Source: a virus. From it: DNA of 38,518 bases. Position 1 is the first letter of the stretch. Each line of letters starts with the position of its first letter. This document shows, in pieces, positions 20,216-30,651 of the stretch. The notes beneath the pieces were generated by a model, which saw nothing but the letters and a program-made list of their open reading frames with translations, was not told the origin of the DNA and made no database searches. The DNA lies in the IMG/VR virus record IMGVR_UViG_3300008470_000198, positions 1-38,518 of that record. One strand, given 5' to 3'. The translations under genes and the position numbers were made by a program.

Positions 20216-22285
20216 TTAAATATCGATTTTAACAGCAACAACTTGTGTGCCTGTTCTAATAATTGGGCTAGATGTCTTAGCTATAACCAATACATCTTTG
20301 TTTGAATCCAATAAACTAACTTCAGTAATACGTTTATCTACCCCAGTTACCCACGATGGATTTTGGGTTGTGTCAAATTCTCCCGATGGTAAATTAATAA
20401 GATATCTCATTACTTCAACGTCAGTTGCTCTAACTAACGACACACTACCCGGAAATGGTTGTTCATCACCAAATTCTGGTGAAGTATCTGTATCTGTTAA
20501 ATCTGGGTCAGGAAGAACGTATATTGGTGGTTCGAGAGTTTCATAATCATAATCACTAATAATAAATCTTGTCCCACGTAAATCTTCAGGATTCACATAC
20601 CCTCCAACAAGCGTTAACTCATCTGTATAATCCATTAGTTTCCATTCAGTTGGAATTGGCTGTGCATTTGGATCTACACTTGTGTCGACTCGTTGTGCTA
20701 AAATATAAAATTTATCAGCAACATAACCATTTGTTGTGTTCGTAAAACCTGTTACCATAAATTTGAAGGCTTCAGAATCAAATGTAATTGAAACATCACT
20801 ATCAACCGTTCCGCCAGTAATCTTTGAATAATAATTACAATGAAGACCAGTTAATCCTGTAAACCCCATTGTTTCAGTCCCACCTGTAAGAGAGGCCGTG
20901 GGAAGATCGTATGTTAAAAGATATGTTATAAACATCGTAGACCCCGATTCTAACAACGGACTATTCACATTACCCGCAACATCACACTTTGAATCCACAG
21001 GAATAATACCAATTTTTGGTATTGGTAATGTGTGTCTTCTATTTGATTTATAATCTAACGCAGCAATAATTTCTTGATCATCAAACACTATTATTTTTTG
21101 ATTAATAAAAACCTTTCCAACATAATTTCCATCTTCATCTAATAGATTTCTATATTTCATTTGACTATTTCTAGTATCTACAGCTGATGAATTAATATAT
21201 TTATCAATTGACCCCATATGAAAAACAGCACCTATGTTTGTTCCTGACGATCTATCATATTGTATAAATGGTATATATACTTCAAAATAATTTTCACCAT
21301 CTAATTCAGTAGTTGTACTATCAATATAATCCTCATATTTAAACCCCAAATCATGAATATTATAAACATCAATATCTCTTGGGTATCGTAAAATTACTAA
21401 TGAATGTTGCTCTTCTGGTGAAACTATAACTGGATCACCAAATGAATTTGTTATAGTTGTACCTATATTCGATGTTTGGCTAGCTGAAGTATTATAACCT
21501 AAATATTCTTTAGTTGAAACAAAAACATTACTTGTGTACCCTGATAACTTTTCGTCAATAGAATGACTATCAGGATCTAATCCTGCGGGGTTTTGGCTCC
21601 ATACCGTGTTTAGTGTCCATGAATCGTGTTGGTCACAATAACTATCACTATATGGGTAATATGAGTTATTAATCACCGAAACTGTACCTGTTAAACCTGA
21701 TAAATTCGGCGTGTTTCTATCTAATTCTAAGGTATTAATTGTTATACCTGTAATTCTAAACACATACGATGTTGAGCTTCCACTTATTATATCACCAGAT
21801 AAAGGGTTTAATACTACCGTGATATAGTCAGTATCACCAGTTAAACTTGTTAATAATGTACTACCACTATTGATAGTGATTGACGATGTTCCATCTAATT
21901 CTGAGATGTTTATCGTGTCATATCCTGAATATATTGTCATACCTGAAATAAATCCTGCTGGGTTCATTTGGTTTTGAAGTAATTGAGTATATGATGATTG
22001 TATAGGCACTCCGAATGTTGTTCCTGTTAATGTTGAGGTGGAAACTTTATATGGGTATTTTACTTGATTATCTTTATCAAGTGGCATAAACACTTTTTGT
22101 GCTTTATTATATAACCCTGTGGCAGGATCAATACTACCATCTAATGAAGGAAATCCATAATCAAATTCAGAATCACCGATTTGGAAATAACTAATATTGA
22201 AATTCCCTTGCGCTATTTTTTGTCTACCTTTATTGGTAATCCTCGCGGCTATGTTTTCCGAATTATTTTCTAATAAAAAACTCAT
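20216..22285 (-). CDS. Virion structural protein (baseplate/tail), 689 aa
   Basis: The N-terminus (MSFLLENNSENIAARITNKG, then RQKIAQGNFNISYFQIGDSE) is a conserved opening of large tail/baseplate proteins in T4-like phages of Bacteroidota. The rest is beta-rich with many Thr, Ser and Gly residues (TGLTG, SGST repeats), as in exposed tail proteins. No enzyme motif is seen. It ends the structural block that starts at 38374. A TATTTAT element lies 5 nt before its ATG, so it may have its own late promoter although it lies only 40 nt after the previous gene. Assignment to the virion rests on context and composition. Confidence 0.65.
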   Translation of the reverse strand: MSFLLENNSENIAARITNKGRQKIAQGNFNISYFQIGDSEFDYGFPSLDGSIDPATGLYNKAQKVFMPLDKDNQVKYPYKVSTSTLTGTTFGVPIQSSYTQLLQNQMNPAGFISGMTIYSGYDTINISELDGTSSITINSGSTLLTSLTGDTDYITVVLNPLSGDIISGSSTSYVFRITGITINTLELDRNTPNLSGLTGTVSVINNSYYPYSDSYCDQHDSWTLNTVWSQNPAGLDPDSHSIDEKLSGYTSNVFVSTKEYLGYNTSASQTSNIGTTITNSFGDPVIVSPEEQHSLVILRYPRDIDVYNIHDLGFKYEDYIDSTTTELDGENYFEVYIPFIQYDRSSGTNIGAVFHMGSIDKYINSSAVDTRNSQMKYRNLLDEDGNYVGKVFINQKIIVFDDQEIIAALDYKSNRRHTLPIPKIGIIPVDSKCDVAGNVNSPLLESGSTMFITYLLTYDLPTASLTGGTETMGFTGLTGLHCNYYSKITGGTVDSDVSITFDSEAFKFMVTGFTNTTNGYVADKFYILAQRVDTSVDPNAQPIPTEWKLMDYTDELTLVGGYVNPEDLRGTRFIISDYDYETLEPPIYVLPDPDLTDTDTSPEFGDEQPFPGSVSLVRATDVEVMRYLINLPSGEFDTTQNPSWVTGVDKRITEVSLLDSNKDVLVIAKTSSPIIRTGTQVVAVKIDI

Positions 22286-22290
22286 ATTTT

Positions 22291-22297
22291 ATAAATA
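22291..22297 (-). promoter_or_regulatory. TATTTAT element 5 nt before 689-aa structural gene
   Basis: The minus strand reads GATATTTATAAAATATG. Same motif and spacing as at 35355 and 38379. Confidence 0.45.
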
Positions 22298-22325
22298 TCC
22301 TCTTCTTTATTTATCTTCATTGTTA

Positions 22326-25300
22326 TTATAAACTACACGATTCCGCATCACTACATGTTGTGGTTGTATCATAAATTGATGAAACACCCAATGGCGCTAC
22401 ACCATATGAACCAAATTCAGTCTTAGCCCATGAAATACTAACTAATGAATTAGTACATATAACAGCTCTAAATAAATTCTCACCTAGTTCTGCATTTAGC
22501 ATATTTTGTAGTTGGGCATATTCTGTTGTTGTTGTTGTTGTCCATCTAACCCACCATAAACTTGTTGCTTGGCCATCTGAAATCTCAGTTGGGTTGTACG
22601 TTATTCGAACACATGTGCCACCTCCAGGTATTGGTGTTCCACTTGGGGTGATACTCGGTGTTGGAGTGTTAGTCGGTGTAATACTAGGTGTTACCGATAC
22701 AGGTGGCGTTTCTGATGGTGTTGGTGTTTGTGTTGCAGTAATACTTGGCGTTGGCGTAGGTGTTCCTGATGGTGTTGCAGTAATACTTGGCGTTGGTGTT
22801 CCTGATGGTGTTGCAGTAATACTTGGCGTTGGCGTAGGTGTTCCTGATGGTGTTGCAGATGGTGTTGGCGTTGGCGTAGGCGTAGGTGTTTGTGTTGGTG
22901 TAGGTGATGGGACAGGTACAGTTACATCAAACCAAGATGGTTTAATATATTTAAATTTAGACCTGTTAAACATACCATTCTCAATAACATTCCCACCTAA
23001 CCATAATGTTGTTGCAGGAATAAATTGTTCGATAATACTTACCCAATATGGGCTCAACCTATTTATAAATTCTTCTATTGACACATAATGATATGGGGTA
23101 AACCCACTTTTATTCATGTATGAATAATAAACTTCAGTTAATCCTAAATAAAATGTGTCATATTTTACAGTATTTGAATTTAGAATCACATCATTTAATG
23201 TATTATCTAAAAATTCCGCAAAAGTAACTCCTGTTTGTGGCGTTACCAAACCAAACAATGTAGGTATGTCTCTTGATTTTCTATAAATATCATAATCAAT
23301 TCCCCTATCCCCCGATAAGAATATATTAATATTTTTTCGATTTAAAGTTAAGTCCGCTGTGGATTCACTATCGATAACTTCACCTTTTTTATTGTCGATT
23401 TCTGATGATAATCCATAACCATAATCCAAGCCAGGCAATTTTCTAAAAGAATCAAAATAATCTTCACCATATGTAAATGGTTTACACATTGTTTTAATGA
23501 CTTTTGTTCTCGATGTGAGATCTGAGTTCGATTCATCAAGAATATCTGGTGACCTATGGTCTAATGTCTTACGATACCAACCAGCTCCCTTCTCAAAAAA
23601 CATTTCACCTGTCGAATCGGTGATTTTTCTTGGTAACCCAGTAGTTTCATCAACGGGATACTCGTCTCTATCTAATGTGGTTGAACCTGTGATTTGTGTT
23701 AAATTATAATTATTTGAAGTGCCCGTAAAAGTGGAGATATTCCACCCACCATAGACTGACGATTTTTCATAAAGTATACCATTAGTTGGATTATAAATTG
23801 TTCCACCTGTCATATAAAGGAACTTAAATCCCTCATCTTTATTATTATAATCAGTATGTTCATCTTCTTCAGATATTGCATCGTACCCATATTTTGCAAA
23901 ATCAGAAACTTTTATACCAAACATCGCGTCGGCTATATCAGTTTCAACATCTTTAGAAGGCAATAAATTAGTTACTTTATAAACATATTCGTCAAGTCGA
24001 ATCATAGGTTCAGGTGCGCCAATAAATTTTAAGAAAAATTCAATTGCTTTTCTTGTTCCTTTTGATTTGTATAAATGAGCTAGGTTTACTAATAATCTTC
24101 GATAAAATTCGTATTCAGCCTCAACTAAATTAGTCCCTGTAAGTTGACTATCATATTGAGTATCGTATCTTGTATATAAAGCCCCTTCAAGTGTTTTCTC
24201 ATCAAATAAACTAACTGTTGATAACCCAAGTGTTTCACTTAAATTCTTTAATAATACATCCGGAACATTATTGATGCTATCATATGACACATTTCTCATG
24301 TACGCAATATTATCGATAAATTGCTTGACTTGGTCAAAACTCTGACCATATATTTGATTTATAGATTCTATCTTTTTTTCTTCAGTATCAAATTCATATA
24401 ACTGTGGAGCAGTTAAATATCTAACAATTAAATTAGATTTATAACCATCAATTTCTTCTCCAAGTGAACTTAATTTACCGATATAAAACCCATAGTCAGA
24501 ACCTTCAGTTTGAATATTCCAACCGTCTCTCGAAAGTGGCCAATTAACATATACTGTAACCACCTCTGTATCAGAACCATCATCAATCTCTTTTGGAACA
24601 TCGAACCCAGCATTAAATATTGGGTTACTGTGGCGATTTAACAATACAGTTTGTATATCGTCTAATTTTTTATAGAAATTCTCAACTACACCATTATTTG
24701 GCCTCAGAATATAATTTTCGGTAGAACCTGATGTACCACTAAAACAATTACCTATTACTTTTAAAGTGATGATACTATCTGCATCTGGCTCGGTATATGC
24801 TACAATATTATATGAGTTACCGTTTAACTCAAGAACATATTTGGTGTAAGATGAGAAAAAATTACGAGTATCATTGTCCGTTTGAGGTAATGTGTTGCTC
24901 TTTGGTTCAATCATCACCACATCCAATGGATTATACATTAATGAATACTGAACTGTAAATTCTGTTGTATTAGAAGTAACATCAAATAATGAACCTTCTG
25001 CGGTGTAACCATTAGTGCCTACTGGAGATGTCCCGTCAACATATACTGCCGCAGGGTATTTTAATAAAATATCCGCAACCGCTACACGAAGTCTTTCTCT
25101 TAACGAACCATAAAGTGATCGATCAGCGTTATTTTTATCGTTATTAAACTTTATTACATTATTGCCCTCAGTCGATGTAGAATTTTCTGTACTTGTAGTC
25201 GGATCTTCCTGTGTAATATCTTCTAATGTAACAAAATCGGAAAATGGATTATTTCTAAATTCTTTACTATCTTTTTCTGGAATAGCTTTATCAATAGCAA

Positions 25301-25412
25301 AGTTCGTCCCTGTCATTTGATTAGAGCCGTTAGTAATTTGACCACCTACCAAAGAATCACTAAATGTTTCTGATCCGCTTGCTGCTTGACTTGGTACTTT
25401 ACGATTTGTCAT
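22326..25412 (-). CDS. Large tail/baseplate protein with Pro/Thr linker and C-terminal domain, 1028 aa
   Basis: Residues about 1-830 are the structural body. A segment [20 protein letters not shown] (about 440-460) matches the motif seen in gpI-type baseplate proteins of contractile tails. Residues about 833-930 are a Pro/Thr/Ser/Ile linker (units such as [12 protein letters not shown]) coded by near-identical DNA repeats. The last 100 residues form a separate domain that begins [11 protein letters not shown] and ends CSDAESCSL, with several Cys and a Trp pair (LWWVRW). The linker plus terminal domain looks like an exposed adhesin arm. The ATG overlaps the stop of the gene before it (TAATG). 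Function as baseplate component is inferred. Confidence 0.7.
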   Translation of the reverse strand: MTNRKVPSQAASGSETFSDSLVGGQITNGSNQMTGTNFAIDKAIPEKDSKEFRNNPFSDFVTLEDITQEDPTTSTENSTSTEGNNVIKFNNDKNNADRSLYGSLRERLRVAVADILLKYPAAVYVDGTSPVGTNGYTAEGSLFDVTSNTTEFTVQYSLMYNPLDVVMIEPKSNTLPQTDNDTRNFFSSYTKYVLELNGNSYNIVAYTEPDADSIITLKVIGNCFSGTSGSTENYILRPNNGVVENFYKKLDDIQTVLLNRHSNPIFNAGFDVPKEIDDGSDTEVVTVYVNWPLSRDGWNIQTEGSDYGFYIGKLSSLGEEIDGYKSNLIVRYLTAPQLYEFDTEEKKIESINQIYGQSFDQVKQFIDNIAYMRNVSYDSINNVPDVLLKNLSETLGLSTVSLFDEKTLEGALYTRYDTQYDSQLTGTNLVEAEYEFYRRLLVNLAHLYKSKGTRKAIEFFLKFIGAPEPMIRLDEYVYKVTNLLPSKDVETDIADAMFGIKVSDFAKYGYDAISEEDEHTDYNNKDEGFKFLYMTGGTIYNPTNGILYEKSSVYGGWNISTFTGTSNNYNLTQITGSTTLDRDEYPVDETTGLPRKITDSTGEMFFEKGAGWYRKTLDHRSPDILDESNSDLTSRTKVIKTMCKPFTYGEDYFDSFRKLPGLDYGYGLSSEIDNKKGEVIDSESTADLTLNRKNINIFLSGDRGIDYDIYRKSRDIPTLFGLVTPQTGVTFAEFLDNTLNDVILNSNTVKYDTFYLGLTEVYYSYMNKSGFTPYHYVSIEEFINRLSPYWVSIIEQFIPATTLWLGGNVIENGMFNRSKFKYIKPSWFDVTVPVPSPTPTQTPTPTPTPTPSATPSGTPTPTPSITATPSGTPTPSITATPSGTPTPTPSITATQTPTPSETPPVSVTPSITPTNTPTPSITPSGTPIPGGGTCVRITYNPTEISDGQATSLWWVRWTTTTTTEYAQLQNMLNAELGENLFRAVICTNSLVSISWAKTEFGSYGVAPLGVSSIYDTTTTCSDAESCSL
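22620..22915. repeat. Tandem repeats coding the Pro/Thr linker
   Basis: Degenerate repeats with period 6-12 bases fill this stretch. The unit beginning TGTTCCTGATGGTGTTGCAG is present as two perfect adjacent 36-bp copies (22761-22796 and 22797-22832) and a partial third at 22839-22858, after a 6-bp insert. Because the unit is a multiple of three, copy-number change would alter linker length without breaking the frame. Confidence 0.85.
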
Positions 25413-26320
25413 TACGATGTTATATTATCAAAGTTTAGATCTTCATCAATATCTGTTCTCTTCTCTCTAATTTCGTATAAGGTTTCATTTAACTCATCCT
25501 TAACTTCATATAGGTTAAATTGTTTGTAGATATTATTTTCTTTGTCATAAATCGTGTAGATACCACTTTCAACCGCTTTACTTTGATTACCGTAAAGTGC
25601 GTAAGCTAATGTATTAGCGTCATGTTCTACCATATCAATTTCGATAGTTGTTGGGTTGAAAAATGTGTTTGTAAGAATTATCGTTTGTTCTGGCTGGCCA
25701 ATATAAGGTATTGTGTTTGGTCTTGTTGATGGGGCTGAACTTGGCGTTATAGTTAAAAACATCAAATTCGTTGCACTGTCAGAATATCTATATCTTAATG
25801 CTTTTTGTGACGTATTTGTTAAATTTGTTGTTATCGGTTCACAATAGAAATTTGATGTAACTACTCGATAAAAATTAGGAACTTTCTTTAAATCCGAAGG
25901 ATTAATGTATTCAATTCGATATCCAACTAATCCTTGTGGACTAAATTTATTTAAATCAATAGCAGGAACATTCGATAAATCAATTACTAACCCTCTTACT
26001 GAAGGTAATGATGCTAAAACACCACAATCCGTAATCTTAGTTCTAATTTGTTTTGGTCTAATATGTAATGTATATATTCCTAAGTCAGAAAAATCCTCAG
26101 ATTTAAGTTTTAGGTTATATAAACCACCTAAAATCTCAACTTCAGAAATTGTACCAACTTCATCAACGTTATACACAGGGGTTAAAACCTCTGTGGACAC
26201 AAGTTTTCTGTAATCAACATCAGCAGTGAATCTTCTATCCTTTACATAGTGATAATAAATGTCCACATCCTCGGGTGAAACATCTGCGGGTCTTTTTATT
26301 CCATATGAACCTATTGCCAT
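25412..26320 (-). CDS. Virion structural protein, 302 aa
   Basis: Not assigned to a known family. The N-terminus ([20 protein letters not shown]) followed by beta-rich sequence and [20 protein letters not shown] suggests a baseplate/tail protein. No catalytic motif or membrane segment. It lies between two tail genes; its stop overlaps the start of the 1028-residue gene. The leader carries an AT-rich palindromic stretch (TATTTATATAAATA near 26340-26353), 20-30 nt before the ATG, that contains both TATTTATA and TATAAATA. Confidence 0.6.
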   Translation of the reverse strand: MAIGSYGIKRPADVSPEDVDIYYHYVKDRRFTADVDYRKLVSTEVLTPVYNVDEVGTISEVEILGGLYNLKLKSEDFSDLGIYTLHIRPKQIRTKITDCGVLASLPSVRGLVIDLSNVPAIDLNKFSPQGLVGYRIEYINPSDLKKVPNFYRVVTSNFYCEPITTNLTNTSQKALRYRYSDSATNLMFLTITPSSAPSTRPNTIPYIGQPEQTIILTNTFFNPTTIEIDMVEHDANTLAYALYGNQSKAVESGIYTIYDKENNIYKQFNLYEVKDELNETLYEIREKRTDIDEDLNFDNITS

Positions 26321-26361
26321 TTTTCTATTGTTTTATTCCTTTATTTATATAAATATAAATC

Positions 26362-27336
26362 TTATTGTTTTCTAATCTTAAAAAATCCACTTCCGTAGAT
26401 ATCTAATTCCCCGATACTGTCGATTTCACCTAATCTTAAATTTCGTTCCATTACCCCTTGTTTACCTCTTTCGACGAAAATATCACTCGATATCTGTGGA
26501 GTGTCTAAAAATCCTATTAAATGTTCATCTCTCGTAATCATCCCAGTATACCCTGAATACTCTTCCATTGAGTAATTTATCGTGTTCCCAGTAATCATCG
26601 TCCAACCGTCATCTAAATCCATATAGAATAAATCGTCAATTCTATACCCAACATAATATTCACCACCTTCAGTATAACCCGTTGTAGTACCACTATAAAC
26701 CCCAGATGACCCGTATATTTGAAACTCATCTATTCTACTTTTACCTTGAGCTAAAAATGTGACCGTCACACCTGTTACTGGATCTGTGTTACCTGTCAAT
26801 GTCTGGTAATTCATTAAATAATCTTGTTCTACTAATTCAGGTGGGTTAGAATATGGAACAGTAAATTCTAATGTACCTAAATCCGTTGGAAACGTATTGC
26901 CTGTAAGAGGTATAAGAATCGTTCTTTTAATTTTCTCCACTTTCCATGGAGAATTCACCGTAATTTCAATATCGTATGGTATTGACGACCCAGATGGGGA
27001 ATAAGTATGACGGGCTAATGGTAAATTAGTATCATATACAGTAGGCATAGGTATTTCTACAATATTACCATCTCCCCAAGAAATTGAATACACCGAATCG
27101 ATAAGGGTTCTAAGTTTATTGGTGTTTAAAGTGTTATATATTATAATTTCAGGCGTTACTGATGAGGCACCTTGGTGATACGTGAAATTCGCAAATTGTT
27201 CAATTTGTTCCATCTCACCATCAAAACCAACCATAATCCCCATTTCATCAACGTCCGCTTCCAAATAAATTGGAATCTGAAATGTTGGTGTTCCTGTAAA
27301 ACCTGATAATATTTCGTATGTATATCGTTCTAACAT
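26362..27336 (-). CDS. Virion structural protein, 324 aa
   Basis: Not assigned. Beta-rich protein with many Thr/Gly turns (GYTEGGEYYVGYRIDDLFYM) and a PKD-like middle (SISWGDGNIVEIPMPTVYDT, ARHTYSPSGSSIPYDIEITV) that resembles PKD/Ig-like domains (the WGDG and HTYxxxG pattern). Such domains are used as spacers or for glycan binding in phage appendages. It ends GSGFFKIRKQ. It lies between two tail genes of the structural block with short gaps (17 nt upstream). The PKD-like reading is from two short motifs only. Confidence 0.6.
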   Translation of the reverse strand: MLERYTYEILSGFTGTPTFQIPIYLEADVDEMGIMVGFDGEMEQIEQFANFTYHQGASSVTPEIIIYNTLNTNKLRTLIDSVYSISWGDGNIVEIPMPTVYDTNLPLARHTYSPSGSSIPYDIEITVNSPWKVEKIKRTILIPLTGNTFPTDLGTLEFTVPYSNPPELVEQDYLMNYQTLTGNTDPVTGVTVTFLAQGKSRIDEFQIYGSSGVYSGTTTGYTEGGEYYVGYRIDDLFYMDLDDGWTMITGNTINYSMEEYSGYTGMITRDEHLIGFLDTPQISSDIFVERGKQGVMERNLRLGEIDSIGELDIYGSGFFKIRKQ

Positions 27337-27353
27337 TATATTTTATACTCTAT

Positions 27354-28664
27354 TTAAAAACAAGTTTCTGACGTTCCGTCCTGACAAATAGTTATATCAA
27401 CTGAACCAACTCCTGCGGATACTGTTATGGTTGCCATTCTAACTCCTGTACCCGTATGAGGTTTAATATCCACACCCAAATACCCCTCCGAAGTACCTGA
27501 ATGTGTGAAACCAAGAATAATATTCTCCGGGTCTGCTTCATTAGCACTCCAATTTTCAACCGAAGTTATTTGTATTGTATTACCATCATAAGGACCGCCA
27601 TCCTCATCAAATGATAAATATGTTCGTGCTGCACTTACTTGAACAGGAAGTGTTGCACTTGGTGAAATACTTGGTGTAACATCTGGCGTTGGTGTTGGTG
27701 TTGGTGTTGGACTTTCCGGAGCACCTTCCGATGGTGAAGGTGTTGGGGTAAGTGAACTTGATGGAGTAATACTTGGTGTTGTACTAATTGTCGGAGTAGG
27801 TGATGGGTCAATATAAGGGTCTAACGAACTACTTGACGCGCCCACCGCATAAAATCTAAGTGGGGTACTAATATTACTCTCACCCGCACGATGATCTTCA
27901 GTAATCCCAGTATACACCACATATGAATAATCCGAAATATCGGTAACTACTTTATGATAAATATCCTCACTCTCGTCGATTGGGTCTGTTAACGCTAATG
28001 GCTTATTAGTAAATCCAAGACTTGTACCGTCAATGGTATTATAAAATTTAGCCGTCATATAAAAAGTGTTCCCAGTAATTGTAACACCATCCGATGCCGT
28101 ATTACCTGAAAGTAAAGTCCCTTCAAACACAGAATCATCTTGAAACCAATAAAGAAACATATTTTCTTTATTTCTGAAATTTGAGCCAACAAATACAGGT
28201 ACATGTATTTGTTTATTAATCGGTGTGTAGTTAAGACTCTCACTCAACGGAATAGTTAGGTTTTTTGTGAATACTAACTTTCTATTATTACTATTTGGTG
28301 TTTCATCGGTCGGAACTTTATAAAATTCTAACCTGAAGAAACTTGCATTCTCTGATTTTAAAATTTTGGAATTGTCTTCAGCTGATAAACCTATTAATTC
28401 ATAATCTAAACCACCTGTTGTTCCTCCTGATGAATTTCTAAAATAGAATTCATACCAAATATCTGTTTGAGTCATACCACATAACCCTACGTAAGGTTGG
28501 TGAATATATCTCACAGTTTCAAAATTTTCAGCAGGATTAATAATTGATTTTAGAGTTTCGTGTTCAAATTCTTGGAAAGACTCCTCCCACCCTAAATCCG
28601 TTCTGAAGTCAGTTTCAGTATTTAATACTATTTTTTTATCTGAGTTGTTTCTTAATATTTTCAT
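27354..28664 (-). CDS. Virion structural protein with Pro/Thr linker and C-terminal BACON-like domain, 436 aa
   Basis: The ATG at 28662-28664 (MKILRNNSDKKIVLN) overlaps the preceding TAA by one base; a TTG nine bases upstream is less likely. Residues 1-280 are the structural body. Residues about 284-340 are a Pro/Thr/Ser linker (PSPTPTISTTPSITPSSS). Residues about 341-436 form a BACON-like domain: YLSFDEDGGPYDGNTIQI, VENWSANE, GYLGVDIKP, GVRMATITVSAG and the final DITICQDG. BACON domains occur in Bacteroidota carbohydrate-active proteins and in crAss-like phage tails, and are thought to bind glycans or mucin. The protein probably displays this domain at the baseplate. Confidence 0.7.
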   Translation of the reverse strand: MKILRNNSDKKIVLNTETDFRTDLGWEESFQEFEHETLKSIINPAENFETVRYIHQPYVGLCGMTQTDIWYEFYFRNSSGGTTGGLDYELIGLSAEDNSKILKSENASFFRLEFYKVPTDETPNSNNRKLVFTKNLTIPLSESLNYTPINKQIHVPVFVGSNFRNKENMFLYWFQDDSVFEGTLLSGNTASDGVTITGNTFYMTAKFYNTIDGTSLGFTNKPLALTDPIDESEDIYHKVVTDISDYSYVVYTGITEDHRAGESNISTPLRFYAVGASSSSLDPYIDPSPTPTISTTPSITPSSSLTPTPSPSEGAPESPTPTPTPTPDVTPSISPSATLPVQVSAARTYLSFDEDGGPYDGNTIQITSVENWSANEADPENIILGFTHSGTSEGYLGVDIKPHTGTGVRMATITVSAGVGSVDITICQDGTSETCF

Positions 28665-29059
28665 TACGGGCAAGATGTTGGTGATGGCGTTATTGATGGT
28701 GTAACTGAGGGAGTAACTGAGGGTGTAATACTCGCAGTAACACTTGGTGTTGAGGTAATTAATGGCGTCACACTTGCTGTGATTGATGGTGTAACTGATG
28801 GTGTAACTGAGGGAGTAGGTGTAATTGATGGCGTTACACTTGGTGTAGGATCAATTATAATGTTTTCGGCAACTCCCGGAGCTGATTTTATACAAGTCTC
28901 AGTTGTGCCGTTATTATCAAACTCAGCAATTCCGTCTTTTTTATTTGTGTAAGAGTATTCATTTCTAAGATAGAAATTAATATCTTTATGTATATAATGT
29001 GTGTCGTTCTTATATGGGTAATCCGTACCATTTTCATCCACATCAATATATCCATCTTC
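28664..29059 (-). CDS. In-frame extension of the 527-aa structural protein: Pro/Thr-rich tail
   Basis: This frame continues directly from gene 29060-30643 after its TAA (29060-29062): EDGYIDVDENGTDYPYKNDT, then KDINFYLRNEYSYTNKKDG and a Pro/Thr/Ser/Val linker ([15 protein letters not shown] type) ending SPTSCP at TAA 28664-28666. No ATG starts the segment; a GTG at 29039-29041 is the best internal start. The stop overlaps the next gene's ATG (TAATG), so ribosomes probably do reach this point. It may be produced by stop readthrough, or the TAA is a mutation or error and the real protein has 659 residues. Unlike its neighbours it has no BACON domain after the linker. Confidence 0.55.
   Translation of the reverse strand, partial: EDGYIDVDENGTDYPYKNDTHYIHKDINFYLRNEYSYTNKKDGIAEFDNNGTTETCIKSAPGVAENIIIDPTPSVTPSITPTPSVTPSVTPSITASVTPLITSTPSVTASITPSVTPSVTPSITPSPTSCP
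28676..28850. repeat. Tandem repeats coding a Ser/Val/Thr/Pro linker
   Basis: Degenerate repeats built from GTAACTGAGGGA, GTAACTGATGGT and GTGATTGATGGT-type units (6- and 12-base periods, plus-strand reading) code alternating T-P-S-V/I. Slippage here would keep frame if in multiples of three. Confidence 0.75.
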
Positions 29060-30643
29060 TTATAAATCTCTCCATCTCCATAATTTTTCATCAGGGAAAT
29101 ATCTTGCGTTTTCTGGTAAGTTTTCAATTTTATCAGTATCAGATGTTTCTACATATGGTGATAACTCCCTTAATTTAAATCTATAATGTGGTTGATAATA
29201 TAATCCTAACATATTAATACTCGTCGTTCCGGAATATACCGTTGATAAATCTTGACCGTGATAAAATACATCAGGTTTACTTACTATCTTATGAAATGTT
29301 TCTGAGATGATTCTTTCTTTCATTTCTTTAGGGTCGTATTCTACGAAAGCCCCGTGTAATATCGTACCACCTGTTATCGGTAACCCACTATTAAAAGTGG
29401 TTACACTTCTTGTAAATTCTTCACTAGGTATTGTATCTTCAATTGCGGCATCGCCTGAAAAATGTTCATCTACCCAACTGTCATGGAAATGGAAAGAATA
29501 ACCAACTTTCGGTGGATACTCAAAATAACCATTACTATTTCTAAATATAATTGATGTATATAAATCAGTAGGTTGATAACCTAAATTATTTGTTATCGCA
29601 CTTAAAAGATATGGTTCAAAATGGTCAAATAAAACAGATTCCATTCTATTTCTAACAACAATAACATCATTATCACCAACACTATTTTCGAATAATAATT
29701 TTTTCTCATCTTCCCATATTGGTGACTCAAACCCTACTTTATCAATTGTATGGTCTGTGATTTCATCTAAGGTTGTGTGTTTATGGACATAATATTCTGA
29801 AGTGGTGTTAGATGCGTTATTAATATCTGTACATCTTCTACCATTCACTACCCCATTAAGTCGATATTGACCAACTTGTAATTTTGAAATAGTAAGGACA
29901 TACTCTTCTGATCGATAAACAGTATTACCGACAGACTCGATATAAAACGGGGTTATAATATTATCAATAAAGATATATTCACCTTGAGACATCCCGTGTT
30001 TTACTGGGCTACTGAGAATATACTTGCTTGATGTCTCCGCGACTCTAAATGGAATTCCGTCACCACTCACAAAATCTAGAATAGGGTCGAAAGTAGGTGA
30101 AGTCACCCCAGTTACCGTATATTTCATAGGATATTCAGTATCATGTGAAGAAATATATGATAAGTACATATTCCAATTAAATTGATATGAATTTGATGCT
30201 GTTATTTCTTTATGAATTGTTGAACCTGAATTCAAATTACTTACATTAAAACCTGTAAAACTACTTAAATCCGAAACTGATGTACCCTCAACCCCTTCAC
30301 GATGTACATCATTTCTTAAAAATGCAAACTCATTATAAGGTAAATAACCAGCAAAACAACTATTAGACCCATCACCTTCAAGAAATAGTCTTTGTTTCAA
30401 ATGGCTATATTCTGATGTTCCAAGGTATAAATTACTAAAAATCATTTTCAATTTCCCATAAAATTTATATCTATTACAATCAGCTCTTTCAGTCGCAAAT
30501 TGTTTATTTAAATCTAACGCAATATCCCTATCATCGGTTCTTAAAAGTGATTTTTCTTCTTCAAGACCAACGCGTATCGATGTACCGACGACGGGTGCGT
30601 CTTCATATCTTAAATTAGGTAATATTATTTTTTTCTTTTTCAT
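29060..30643 (-). CDS. Virion structural protein, 527 aa to first stop
   Basis: The ATG at 30641-30643 (MKKKKIILPNLRYEDAPVVG) is preferred: it lies 8 nt after the preceding stop, whereas the longer frame start would overlap the upstream gene. The protein is beta-rich, with many Tyr/Phe and no enzyme motif (LYLGTSEYSHLKQRLFLEGD near the N-terminus; FHFHDSWVDEHFSGDA later). It ends ENARYFPDEKLWRWRDL at TAA 29060-29062; the reading frame then continues for 131 codons into a Pro/Thr-rich tail. Position between the 1565-residue wedge-like protein and other tail proteins points to the baseplate. Confidence 0.65.
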   Translation of the reverse strand: MKKKKIILPNLRYEDAPVVGTSIRVGLEEEKSLLRTDDRDIALDLNKQFATERADCNRYKFYGKLKMIFSNLYLGTSEYSHLKQRLFLEGDGSNSCFAGYLPYNEFAFLRNDVHREGVEGTSVSDLSSFTGFNVSNLNSGSTIHKEITASNSYQFNWNMYLSYISSHDTEYPMKYTVTGVTSPTFDPILDFVSGDGIPFRVAETSSKYILSSPVKHGMSQGEYIFIDNIITPFYIESVGNTVYRSEEYVLTISKLQVGQYRLNGVVNGRRCTDINNASNTTSEYYVHKHTTLDEITDHTIDKVGFESPIWEDEKKLLFENSVGDNDVIVVRNRMESVLFDHFEPYLLSAITNNLGYQPTDLYTSIIFRNSNGYFEYPPKVGYSFHFHDSWVDEHFSGDAAIEDTIPSEEFTRSVTTFNSGLPITGGTILHGAFVEYDPKEMKERIISETFHKIVSKPDVFYHGQDLSTVYSGTTSINMLGLYYQPHYRFKLRELSPYVETSDTDKIENLPENARYFPDEKLWRWRDL

Positions 30644-30651
30644 ATCTTTCT

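Noticed and set aside
22600-22915. CRISPR-like array
   Set aside because: Repeats are contiguous, coding and without unique spacers, so they are protein-coding tandem repeats.
22594-23088. Plus-strand frame of 164 codons rich in Gly-Val repeats
   Set aside because: It is the antisense of the Pro/Thr linker of the 1028-residue tail protein; the repeats in that gene produce the apparent open frame.
12500-29070. Full reassignment of TAA and TAG to Gln
   Set aside because: TAA is clearly the normal stop at nearly all gene ends, often overlapping the next ATG, so a global code change is excluded; only local suppression remains possible.
28888-29127. Minus-strand frame of 79 codons starting MKTYQKTQDISL
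   Set aside because: It overlaps the end of the 527-residue gene and the Pro/Thr extension in another frame, and is rich in Met and Ile from shifted codons; the in-frame extension is the better reading.
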